Part shown: piece after piece, positions 8,195-15,988 of the stretch
Layout of the letters: each line of letters begins with the position of its first letter
How positions within the stretch are numbered: position 1 is the stretch's first letter
Assembly (NCBI RefSeq): GCF_004359525.2
Contig: NZ_SCWC02000001.1
Coordinates: forward strand, 62,001 to 126,000
DNA: 64,000 nucleotides
Reading direction: 5' to 3'
DNA from: Macrococcus equipercicus
Lineage (GTDB): Bacteria > Bacillota > Bacilli > Staphylococcales > Staphylococcaceae
Notes under the pieces: model-generated
What the model saw: only the letters and a program-made list of their open reading frames with translations
The model's database searches: none
What the model was told of the DNA's origin: nothing
Position numbers and translations under genes: made by a program

Positions 8195-9760
8195 GTGGCC
8201 CGGACGACAACAAAAGCGCGAAAAAAACAACCTGTAAAAAAAAGCACGGTCAACAAGACAGCACCTAAAAAACAGCCGGTGAAAAAAACAGCCGTCAAAC
8301 AGATGAGCTCTAAGAAAATACAACCAAAGAAGACGAGGATCAATATTAAATGGGTCAGTGGTATACTATTTTTCATCGTACTGCTCGTGTCCATATGGAA
8401 TGTCTTTAAGCCGCTGCCTGCCGGTATTTCGAAGCGCTACGAACCGAGCAGGACAAATGATGTCAAGCTGCTGCTCGACAACAGCTATGAGCAGGGCGGG
8501 ATGCATTATGAGCAGACTATTTTTCCGGCAATATACCGGCTGATTGATGAGGCGGATGACTTTATCATCATGGATATGTTTTTGTTCAATGATGCTTATG
8601 ATGGCAGCATCCAGTTTCCGAAGCTGTCAAGTGAGCTTACGAATCACCTGATCGCGAAGAAAAGGCAGCATCCGGACATGCCGATTTATGTGCTGACCGA
8701 CCCGATCAATTCGTTTTACGGCAGCTATACGCCGGATAACTATAAAAGACTGCGTGACAACGGCATATTAGTCTACGAGACGGACTTGACGAAACTGCGC
8801 GATTCCAATCCGCTTTATTCCGGCTTATGGCGTTCGACTGTCCGCTGGCTGGGGAACAGTGAGAACGGTTCACTGCCTAACATCTTCTCAAAAAATGCCC
8901 CGGATGTTACTGTAAGGGGATACGCCCGTATGCTGAACTTCAAGGCGAATCACCGGAAGACGATTGTATCAGAAAAAGCAGCGATTATTGCCAGCAGTAA
9001 TCCCCATGACCCGAGCGGCCACCATCAGAATATCGCCGTGAAAGTGAGCGGTCAGCTGCAGGAGGACGTAATTCGGAGTGAAGTGGCAGCGATCAACATG
9101 AGCGGTGGTAAACTCGACCATGAGGAATTTCCAATCAATCATCATGCTTATAACAACATGATGGACTACGGGACGACGCTTGTCACTGAAGGCAGGATTA
9201 AAGAGACGCTTCTTCAGGCGATCAATCGGACCAACGACAAAGATGAACTGAAGATGGGGATGTTCTATCTTGCAGACCGCGATATCATTCGTGCGCTGCT
9301 TGATGCGGCAGACCGGGGCGTTAAGATTAAACTGATTCTCGATGTGAACAAAGAAGCGTTCGGCAAAGAGAAGCCGGGTGTGCCGAATAAACCAGTGGCA
9401 CACGAACTGGTCGCAAAAAGTGACGATAGGATTCAAATCAAATGGGCTGTTTCCCACGGCGAGCAGTTCCATGCGAAATATGTGCTGATCACTGATGACC
9501 GTAAGCAGCAGGCGACGCTCTTTGTCGGCAGTGCCAACTTGACGCGCCGCAATATCGGTGACTACAACATGGAGACCGATGCCATTATCACCGGGAAATC
9601 GACTCTTCCGGTCTTCCGGGAATTAGCGGCTGACTTCGATGCCAAATGGACGAATGAGTACAGTCATGTCACGGATCACTACGAAGTGAAAAAAGACGCA
9701 TCATTCTTGAAAACACTGCTGTACCGCGTGCAGGAATTCACGGGATTATCAAGTTTTTAA
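8195..9760 (+). CDS. Membrane-anchored phospholipase D-like protein
   Basis: A 521-residue protein. Residues 1-48 are an extremely Lys-rich tract with a repeated KKQPVKK motif, followed by one membrane helix (GILFFIVLLVSIW) and an extracytoplasmic PLD/cardiolipin-synthase-like region. Two HKD motifs are present: NHRKTIVSEKAAIIASSN with His near 253, and FHAKYVLITDD...GSANLTRRN with His near 426. It probably acts on phospholipids or another phosphodiester outside the membrane. ATG 8189 touches the GGAGGG ribosome site, so GTG 8195, 7 nt downstream of it, is the better start. It sits between two methionine genes without evident functional link. Confidence 0.85.
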   Translation: MARTTTKARKKQPVKKSTVNKTAPKKQPVKKTAVKQMSSKKIQPKKTRINIKWVSGILFFIVLLVSIWNVFKPLPAGISKRYEPSRTNDVKLLLDNSYEQGGMHYEQTIFPAIYRLIDEADDFIIMDMFLFNDAYDGSIQFPKLSSELTNHLIAKKRQHPDMPIYVLTDPINSFYGSYTPDNYKRLRDNGILVYETDLTKLRDSNPLYSGLWRSTVRWLGNSENGSLPNIFSKNAPDVTVRGYARMLNFKANHRKTIVSEKAAIIASSNPHDPSGHHQNIAVKVSGQLQEDVIRSEVAAINMSGGKLDHEEFPINHHAYNNMMDYGTTLVTEGRIKETLLQAINRTNDKDELKMGMFYLADRDIIRALLDAADRGVKIKLILDVNKEAFGKEKPGVPNKPVAHELVAKSDDRIQIKWAVSHGEQFHAKYVLITDDRKQQATLFVGSANLTRRNIGDYNMETDAIITGKSTLPVFRELAADFDAKWTNEYSHVTDHYEVKKDASFLKTLLYRVQEFTGLSSF

Positions 9761-9768
9761 AAAAATCG

Positions 9769-9798
9769 TTGACAGGTTGTATGGACGTCTGCAATAAT
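9769..9798 (+). promoter_or_regulatory. Sigma-A promoter of metNIQ
   Basis: TTGACA (9769-9774), 18-nt spacer, AATAAT (9793-9798), just upstream of the SAM riboswitch. Confidence 0.65.
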
Positions 9799-9818
9799 TT
9801 AGTTAACTTAATAAAAAA

Positions 9819-9966
9819 ATTATCAAGAGAGATTGAGGGATATGGCCCGATGACATCTCAGCAGCGGACTCATTTATGAGCACTGTGCTAATTCCATCAA
9901 GCTTAGCTTGGCAGATAAAGGGACGTAAAACGACTTTTTAGCGCTTGCTAAGAAGTCGTTTTTTTT
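9819..9966 (+). promoter_or_regulatory. SAM-I riboswitch (S-box) with terminator
   Basis: The S-box consensus is clear: TTATCAAGAGAG at 9819, GAGGGATATGGCCCGATGA, CAGC after P2, GTGCTAATTCCA and the closing GATAAAGG near 9914. An expression-platform terminator follows (stem AACGACTTTTTA / TAAGAAGTCGTT, 9929-9960, then a T run). High S-adenosylmethionine should end transcription before metNIQ. Confidence 0.95.
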
Positions 9967-9983
9967 ATATTCGGGAGGGAATT

Positions 9984-11006
9984 ATGGCAATTATTGAAAT
10001 CGAGCACGTGACCAAGCAGTTCCAGACGAAAAAAGGTGTGGTCGAAGCATTGAGAGATGTTTCACTGACCATTGAGAAAGGGCAGATCTTCGGTATTGTC
10101 GGCTATTCCGGTGCGGGTAAGTCAACACTCGTCAGGCTGATCAACAAACTGGAAAAACCGACGTCCGGCCGAGTCGTTATTGAAGGTGAGGATATCACGC
10201 GCCTTAGTCAGAAGTTACTACGGAGACGTCGTCAGAACATCGGCATGATCTTCCAGCAGTTTAACTTGTTCCGTGCAAAGACGGTGGAAGACAACATCAA
10301 GTACCCGCTCAAGCTGACAAAGAAATATTCGAAAGCTGAGATTGATAAGCGGGTGGACGAGCTGCTGCAGTTCGTCGGACTGCAGGATAAGAAGCACGAT
10401 TATCCAAGTCAGCTGTCCGGCGGCCAGAAGCAGCGTATCGGTATCGCAAGAGCACTGGCGACTAATCCTGATATACTGCTCTGTGACGAAGCCACTTCTG
10501 CACTGGACCCTGAGACAACCGATGAAATATTGAGACTGCTGAAACGCATCAACGATGAGCTGAACATTACGATTGTGATGATCACTCATGAAATGGAAGT
10601 CGTCAAAAGCATCTGTGACGAAGTAGCCGTCATGGAAAAGGGCAGAATCGTTGAGCAGAATCAAGTGTTCGAGTTGTTCACAAATCCTGTTCACCCGACG
10701 ACAAAACGTTTTGTGCATTCAGTATTGAATGATGATATTCCGGGCGAAGTCGATGTCAGAGCCCGAAAAATTTACCGCTTCATCTTCAACCATCAGCAAA
10801 TACTGCGCCCGGTGCTCAGTCAAGTCGGCAGACAGTTCAATGTCGATTTCAATATTTTGTACGGCGGAATAACTGAGTTAACCGATAAACTTTTCGGTAA
10901 TTTACTGATTGAAGCAGTCGGCAGTGACAGCAGCATCTATGCAGCACTTGATTCATTACTCAGTCACGGTATTCAAATTAAGGAGGTCAATGGCTTTGAA
11001 AACTGA
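9984..11006 (+). CDS. metN: Methionine ABC transporter ATPase
   Basis: A 340-residue ATP-binding subunit of the methionine uptake transporter. Walker A GYSGAGKST, the ABC signature LSGGQKQR and Walker B ILLCDEATSALD are intact, and a C-terminal NIL (ACT-like) domain of about 80 residues matches MetN regulatory domains that sense methionine. The start is ATG 9984 with GGGAGGG upstream; an open frame from 9945 runs through the riboswitch terminator. It overlaps metI by 17 nt and is controlled by the SAM riboswitch. Confidence 0.95.
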   Translation: MAIIEIEHVTKQFQTKKGVVEALRDVSLTIEKGQIFGIVGYSGAGKSTLVRLINKLEKPTSGRVVIEGEDITRLSQKLLRRRRQNIGMIFQQFNLFRAKTVEDNIKYPLKLTKKYSKAEIDKRVDELLQFVGLQDKKHDYPSQLSGGQKQRIGIARALATNPDILLCDEATSALDPETTDEILRLLKRINDELNITIVMITHEMEVVKSICDEVAVMEKGRIVEQNQVFELFTNPVHPTTKRFVHSVLNDDIPGEVDVRARKIYRFIFNHQQILRPVLSQVGRQFNVDFNILYGGITELTDKLFGNLLIEAVGSDSSIYAALDSLLSHGIQIKEVNGFEN

Positions 11007-11661
11007 TTTAACGGAGTTTTATCCTGTGCTTATTCAGGAGACCATCAATACGCTCATTATGGTCAGCATTACATTGGTGCTGGCAGTACTCATCGGACTG
11101 CCGCTCGGTATCATTCTCTACGCGACAGGCCGGGGTCATGTACTCGAAAATAAGGCGGTCAATGTCATTTTGAACTTCTTCATCAATACCATCCGGCCGA
11201 TTCCGTTCATTATCTTCTTAGTCGCGTTAATCCCGATCACAAGATTTCTTGTCGGGACGACGATCGGTATCTGGGCGGCCATTTTCCCGATGACGCTTGC
11301 AGCATCGTTATCAATCGCCCGTGTTGTTGAGAACAACATCATCTCGGTGGATAAAGGCGTCATCGAAGCGGCTGAAGCGATGGGATCATCCAAGTTTGAC
11401 ATTTTATTTAAAGTGCTTGTACCGGAAGCGGCCGGCTCATTGATTCTCGGCCTGACGTTTACAACGGTCTCACTGATAGAGTTTTCTGCAGTGGCAGGAC
11501 TCGTCGGCGCAGGCGGTATCGGTTATCTGGCATTTACATACGGTTATCAGCGGTTTGACGTGGCTGTGATGTTTGTCACTGTACTCATACTCATCATCCT
11601 CGTGCAGATCACCCAGTTTATCGGCAATAAGATTGCAAATATATATACAGGCAGATTATAA
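10990..11661 (+). CDS. metI: Methionine ABC transporter permease
   Basis: A 223-residue MetI permease with five or so membrane helices and the ABC-coupling EAA loop (EAAEAMGSSKFDILFKVLVPEA). It starts inside the end of metN. The ribosome site AGGAGG at 10981 is only 3 nt from ATG 10990 but 9 nt from TTG 10996, so the true start may be the TTG two codons later. It is followed after 14 nt by metQ. Confidence 0.94.
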   Translation: MALKTDLTEFYPVLIQETINTLIMVSITLVLAVLIGLPLGIILYATGRGHVLENKAVNVILNFFINTIRPIPFIIFLVALIPITRFLVGTTIGIWAAIFPMTLAASLSIARVVENNIISVDKGVIEAAEAMGSSKFDILFKVLVPEAAGSLILGLTFTTVSLIEFSAVAGLVGAGGIGYLAFTYGYQRFDVAVMFVTVLILIILVQITQFIGNKIANIYTGRL

Positions 11662-11675
11662 GGAGAGAACAACTG

Positions 11676-12515
11676 ATGAAAAGATTATTATTACTCGTAT
11701 TAAGTGCATTACTTGTATTAGCGGCATGCGGCAACAAGAAGGACGATAAAACAATTAAAATCGGGGTCACTGGTGTCGATGGCAAAGTATGGAATGTTGT
11801 TAAAAAGAAAGCGGCAAAGGACGGCATTAAAGTGAAGTTAGTTGAATTCCAGGATTATACAGCACCAAACAACGCTTTAAGCGAAGGTGATATCGACTTG
11901 AATGCCTTCCAGCACTTCGCATTCTTAGATCAGTTCAAAAAAGACCATCACTTAAAATTATCAGTTATCGGTACAACAGTATTTGCACCGCTTGGCGCTT
12001 ACTCAAATAAAATTAAAGATATTAAAGACTTGAAAAAAGGCGATACAATCGCAATTCCAAATGATGTGACAAACCAGGCACGTGCATTAAGACTGCTTGA
12101 ATCAGCAGGTGTCATCAAGTTAGCCGATGACTTCGGATTATTCGGAGACCCATCAAAAATCACAGAAAACAAACTGAACTTAAAAATCAAAGCAATCGAT
12201 GCACAGCAGACACCACGTGTGCTGCCTGACGTCGCTCTGTCAATCATTAACAACGGTGTAGCAGGTAAAGCAGGTTTAAATCCGAAAGATGACCCTATTT
12301 ATCTGGAAGACCCGAATTCTGAAGCTGCTAAACCATACATCAACGTCATTGCTGCTAAAACAAGCCAAAAAGACAATAAAGACTACAAAAAAATTGTGGA
12401 ATACTACCATTCAGCTGAAGCAGTGAAAGCCATCGAAAAAGATTCAAATGATGGTGAGATTGTAAAGAAACTATCACAAAAACAAATCAATGACATCGAG
12501 AAAAGCTTGAAGTAG
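11676..12515 (+). CDS. metQ: Methionine-binding lipoprotein
   Basis: A 279-residue substrate-binding lipoprotein of the NlpA/MetQ family. The signal peptide ends in the lipobox LAAC with Cys18 as lipidation site. Family motifs include EFQDYTAPNNAL, DLNAFQHFAFLD and IPNDVTNQARAL. It captures D/L-methionine outside the membrane and delivers it to MetI. The ribosome site AAGGAGAG is good. Codons look biased toward A/T third positions compared with neighbours, as in highly expressed genes. A terminator closes the operon. Confidence 0.95.
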   Translation: MKRLLLLVLSALLVLAACGNKKDDKTIKIGVTGVDGKVWNVVKKKAAKDGIKVKLVEFQDYTAPNNALSEGDIDLNAFQHFAFLDQFKKDHHLKLSVIGTTVFAPLGAYSNKIKDIKDLKKGDTIAIPNDVTNQARALRLLESAGVIKLADDFGLFGDPSKITENKLNLKIKAIDAQQTPRVLPDVALSIINNGVAGKAGLNPKDDPIYLEDPNSEAAKPYINVIAAKTSQKDNKDYKKIVEYYHSAEAVKAIEKDSNDGEIVKKLSQKQINDIEKSLK

Positions 12516-12517
12516 TC

Positions 12518-12547
12518 AAATAGCCACCCGTGCGGTGGTTATTTTTT
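12518..12547 (+). terminator. Terminator of metNIQ
   Basis: Stem AAATAGCCACC / GGTGGTTATTT (one G-T pair) followed by T residues. Confidence 0.85.
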
Positions 12548-12561
12548 ATATGTTAATTCAG

Positions 12562-12590
12562 TTGGAAAATAACGGGGAGTTCGGTATGAT
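12562..12590 (+). promoter_or_regulatory. Sigma-A promoter of the M29 aminopeptidase gene
   Basis: TTGGAA, 17-nt spacer, TATGAT (12585-12590), 35 nt before the ATG. Confidence 0.6.
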
Positions 12591-12625
12591 TAAATAGTCA
12601 GAAAATTAAGAGAGGGGATGTTTGA

Positions 12626-13855
12626 ATGAGTCAGCATCATTTATTGAAGAAGTACGCAGATGTCATTGTTAAAATAGGATTGAACATCCAGCACAATGAA
12701 ATTTTAGTTATCGAGTCAGACATTAATACCGCACCTTTAGTCAGACCTGTTGTAGAAGCTGCCTATAAACAAGGAGCCAAAAAAGTCATCGTCAATTATT
12801 CTGATAGTGAAGTGGCAAAATATACATATGATTATCAGTCAGTTGAGACACTGCAGGAAGTGCCTGAATATTTGAAGCAGGAACTGAAATACTACGAAGA
12901 AGAAAAAGCAGCACTTTTAAGCATTGTAAGTGTTTCGCCGGAAGCGCTGAAAAATCAGTCTGAGGAAAAGATCAACGCCAGGGCAAAAGTCATGATGAAA
13001 GCGCATGAAAGCCTTTCAGACAGCTTCGGTAACTTCAGACAGACATGGTGTATTGTCGCCTATCCATCTGTTGAATGGGCAGAGATTGTTTTTCCGGAAC
13101 TGAGCGGAGAAGCAGCACAGAATGCCTTGTTCGATGCTATATTTAAAGCGGTCCGGGCTGATCAGGAGAACCCTGTTGCCGCATGGAAATCTCATATTGA
13201 ACATCTTAACCAGCGTGCCAATTGGCTGACGGAGAAAGGCTTTGACAAGCTTCACTATACAGCTCCCGGCACTGATCTGACAGTCGGACTTCATCAGGGC
13301 GGTAACTGGCTGAAGGCAGGAAAAGTCAATAAGCAGGGGACAGAGATTATCGTCAATATGCCGACCGAGGAAGTCTATACGACACCTGACTTCAGACGTG
13401 TGGACGGCTATGTATCAAATACACTGCCGCTCAGCTTATCCGGTAAAATAGTCGATCAGTTCAAACTGACTTTCAAGGACGGAGTAGTGACTGATTTTGA
13501 AGCGGGTGAAGGCTATGAAACTTTGAAGAATTTACTGGAGATTGATGACGGCGCAAAACGTCTCGGCGAAATTGCGCTAGTACCGGTCAACTCACCGATC
13601 TATGAAAGCGGCTTATTGTTTTACAATACGTTGTTCGATGAGAATGCATCGTGTCATATCGCACTCGGCAGTGGATTTGCTGAAGTGATAAATGGTGCTG
13701 AAGATCAATCAATAGAAGAGCAGGTCGCACTCGGCATCAATGACAGTCTGACTCACGTGGACTTTATGATAGGAAGCGAATCACTTGATATAGATGGTGT
13801 TTATGCAGATGACCGGTGCGAACCTATCTTCAGACAAGGCCGGTGGGTCGAATAA
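12626..13855 (+). CDS. M29-family aminopeptidase (AmpS/PepS type)
   Basis: A 409-residue leucyl-type aminopeptidase of family M29 (thermophilic aminopeptidase), cytoplasmic with no signal peptide. Metal ligand regions of the family are present: NMPTEEVYTTPD (Glu), LGEIALV (Glu), CHIALGSGF (His) and THVDFMIG (His, Asp). It trims N-terminal residues from peptides. It is a single gene with GAGAGGGG ribosome site and its own promoter, ending at a perfect 18-bp terminator. Confidence 0.92.
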   Translation: MSQHHLLKKYADVIVKIGLNIQHNEILVIESDINTAPLVRPVVEAAYKQGAKKVIVNYSDSEVAKYTYDYQSVETLQEVPEYLKQELKYYEEEKAALLSIVSVSPEALKNQSEEKINARAKVMMKAHESLSDSFGNFRQTWCIVAYPSVEWAEIVFPELSGEAAQNALFDAIFKAVRADQENPVAAWKSHIEHLNQRANWLTEKGFDKLHYTAPGTDLTVGLHQGGNWLKAGKVNKQGTEIIVNMPTEEVYTTPDFRRVDGYVSNTLPLSLSGKIVDQFKLTFKDGVVTDFEAGEGYETLKNLLEIDDGAKRLGEIALVPVNSPIYESGLLFYNTLFDENASCHIALGSGFAEVINGAEDQSIEEQVALGINDSLTHVDFMIGSESLDIDGVYADDRCEPIFRQGRWVE

Positions 13856-13894
13856 ATAAAGAATCCCTTTCTCGACGAAAGGGATTCTTTATTT
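13854..13894. terminator. Perfect 18-bp bidirectional terminator
   Basis: AAATAAAGAATCCCTTTC pairs with GAAAGGGATTCTTTATTT around a TCGAC loop; it overlaps the stop of the aminopeptidase gene. Confidence 0.85.
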
Positions 13895-13910
13895 AAAACG
13901 AGTCGGAACG

Positions 13911-14030
13911 ACGTTTGCCTCTCAAGAAAAGATAAACGTGAGAGGGAACAACGTTTGCCTCTCAAGAAAAGATAAACGTGAGAGGGAACAACGTTTGCCT
14001 CTCAAGAAAAGATAAACGTGAGAGGGAACG
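13911..14030. repeat. Three tandem copies of a 40-bp unit
   Basis: Units at 13911-13950, 13951-13990 and 13991-14030 are identical except for the last base. Each unit holds ACGTTT, CCTCTC, AAACGT, GAGAGG in that order, so two complementary pairs interleave. A short inverted repeat, GAGTCG (13900-13905) and CGACTC (14029-14034), brackets the whole array. It lies between convergent genes, just after the stop of the NERD-domain gene on the minus strand. Confidence 0.95.
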
Positions 14031-14035
14031 ACTCT

Positions 14036-14941
14036 CTATAGATAATACTTAGTCGCTTTACTCAATCCGGTTTTCTTGAAGTGTTCAGCCAAAACTCGTG
14101 AAATAGAGGCACGGCTTATTCCACAGCACCATTCCATTGCTTCATTGATTGTAAAAGCGTCTCCTTTCAAATGATACAAGTCTCTTAAATTGTGAAAGGT
14201 AATGCGCTTGATGGCAGTTGAGCTGCCGCAGTTAGTACATGTATGATATTTTGTCCGGCTGGTGATTGCCTTGATCATGTAGTTACAGTGGAGACATTTC
14301 ATTCCTTTCATCTGCATAGAAAACTCACTGCGTTCGATGGGGTTAAAATCAAGCTCTGGCATATTAGCTGCCAGGAAGTAACTGCCGAGCGACTTATTGT
14401 CCTCAATTAATAAATTCGGCTCCCGGAACTTTTTGAGGTGACTGTGCACCATACTGCGGAACAACCAGCGTGGATTGTCATTGTTGCTACGCAGATGAAA
14501 GTACTCGTTGATGAAAACAAGGTAACTCTCAATTATATAACGTTCACCGGACTGAGCGATAACGTCTTCTAAAATATGATGAGCCCGAGATAACTGGTCA
14601 TCTGGATTTTTGAAGTTACGGCCGTAGCTATTGACGAGCAGCCGGTCATTCATAGTGAATATCCCTTTATAGTTCTTGATATCATAATGAGTGACTGTAT
14701 TCCCGTGTATGACAATGATGTCAAACTGGGCCATTCCTTTATATTTAGAGCGGAACGTTAAATCCCAGAGCACTACTGCGTCAGGAAACTCACTCAGCAG
14801 TCTGATAAACTGTTTCTCTCCTTCGTAACCTTTAAAATGGGTGTGATAGTCTTCACGCTGGTTGTCAGATAACGGAGTACGATTATGGAGAGCATTGTAA
14901 TAGTGAATTTTCTGAGGAATAGACCGTGTCTTGAGCAGCAT
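14036..14941 (-). CDS. NERD-domain protein with zinc ribbon
   Basis: A 301-residue protein. The NERD (nuclease-related) domain spans about residues 35-125: GYEGEKQF, the acidic strand FDIIVIH and YDIKNYKG, where the Asp and Lys correspond to the nuclease-like core. A zinc ribbon follows (CLHC at 216-219, CTNC at 235-238), then a C-terminal helix-turn-helix-like segment (FTINEAMEWCCGISRASISRV). The combination suggests DNA binding and processing in the cytoplasm, but NERD proteins are poorly characterised. It ends directly at the 40-bp repeat array and has a GAGGTG ribosome site. Confidence 0.85.
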   Translation of the reverse strand: MLLKTRSIPQKIHYYNALHNRTPLSDNQREDYHTHFKGYEGEKQFIRLLSEFPDAVVLWDLTFRSKYKGMAQFDIIVIHGNTVTHYDIKNYKGIFTMNDRLLVNSYGRNFKNPDDQLSRAHHILEDVIAQSGERYIIESYLVFINEYFHLRSNNDNPRWLFRSMVHSHLKKFREPNLLIEDNKSLGSYFLAANMPELDFNPIERSEFSMQMKGMKCLHCNYMIKAITSRTKYHTCTNCGSSTAIKRITFHNLRDLYHLKGDAFTINEAMEWCCGISRASISRVLAEHFKKTGLSKATKYYL

Positions 14942-15005
14942 CTTTCACCTCATAAAAGAATTTAATCACTGCCAAAAGAAAAGCCATCACCATAGTGACA
15001 GCTTG

Positions 15006-15818
15006 TTATTGATGTATCTTGAAGAAATGCAGTAAATGAGCATCGAACAATTTTGGCTGATCAATCTGGAGATTATGTCCTGCTTCATCTAACAAAATAA
15101 AGCTGCCGGACTCATTATCTTTCACTAAATTATAGGCATCGTCATAACCTACAGTGGAATCCTGTCTGCCTACAAGCACTGTCATCGGGCAATCATGCCG
15201 GGCAGCAAGCATTTGACGTTCAAAACTGAAAGAATAACCATCATCAAAGTAGCGCTTTTTAAATTCGTTGTCAGCAAGTGTCATGCCTGTCACTAACTCA
15301 TCCAGATAGCGCTGCCAGTTTTTCCGCGTAATGATGACATTGGTATTTAAAAATTCTTTGAACTCTTTTTGATGATCATCAGGCTGGATATCCTCAAGTA
15401 AAATATGCTGGTGGACAGGCAGCTTACGTTTCTCACTGTCAGCAATAATGACAGGACAGAAGAAAAACATGCCGTTAATACAGCCGTCCATCTTATAATT
15501 CACGCCGTTTGATAAATAGGCACCATACGAGTTGCCGATGATAAGAAACTGCTGTTTCTTAATGACTTTCCGAATGAATTTCATCAGTACATCCAGCATA
15601 TCATCAGCATTAATGATGGCTGGGTTTACTTCTGACCGACCCATCCCGGGAAGATCGATATAAATTCTTGAATAAGCATAGTCTGTCTGAGCAACAACTG
15701 ATTCTATAGGGTGTTTCATAATTCGGTGATCGACGCCGTATCCATGGAGACATAATACGGGTGTCCCTTGACCGATTATCTCGTAGTAAATTTGATGACC
15801 GTCAATTTCTATAAACAT
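15006..15818 (-). CDS. Alpha/beta hydrolase
   Basis: A 270-residue alpha/beta-hydrolase fold enzyme. Oxyanion segment LHGYGVDHR, nucleophile elbow GNSYG, acid in VGRQDSTVG and catalytic His in DEAGHNLQ complete the triad. The small polar-lid region is typical of esterases or proline-iminopeptidase-like enzymes; the substrate is unknown. The start is ATG 15818 with GGAGG 6 nt upstream (an open frame reaches 15845). Cytoplasmic, apparently monocistronic. Confidence 0.85.
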   Translation of the reverse strand: MFIEIDGHQIYYEIIGQGTPVLCLHGYGVDHRIMKHPIESVVAQTDYAYSRIYIDLPGMGRSEVNPAIINADDMLDVLMKFIRKVIKKQQFLIIGNSYGAYLSNGVNYKMDGCINGMFFFCPVIIADSEKRKLPVHQHILLEDIQPDDHQKEFKEFLNTNVIITRKNWQRYLDELVTGMTLADNEFKKRYFDDGYSFSFERQMLAARHDCPMTVLVGRQDSTVGYDDAYNLVKDNESGSFILLDEAGHNLQIDQPKLFDAHLLHFFKIHQ

Positions 15819-15988
15819 CTCTACCTCCATATCATAAATTGTCATTATGATGTTCTTACTTCATCAGTTTAGCAGAACTTCGTTTCTTCTCAAAACGACT
15901 TCTGTCAAAAAAATCAAGAAACTGCTGCAGCTGATGTAATGATAAAAGATGGACTAGGAAGCTGCACTCATATAACGGTCATAAGCTG
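15819..15988. other. Intergenic gap, nothing assigned
   Basis: Apart from the ribosome site of the hydrolase I see no ORF, terminator or named element in these 170 bases. Confidence 0.5.

Noticed and set aside
13911-14030. CRISPR array
   Set aside because: The repeats are directly contiguous with no spacers, only three copies, and no cas genes are present.
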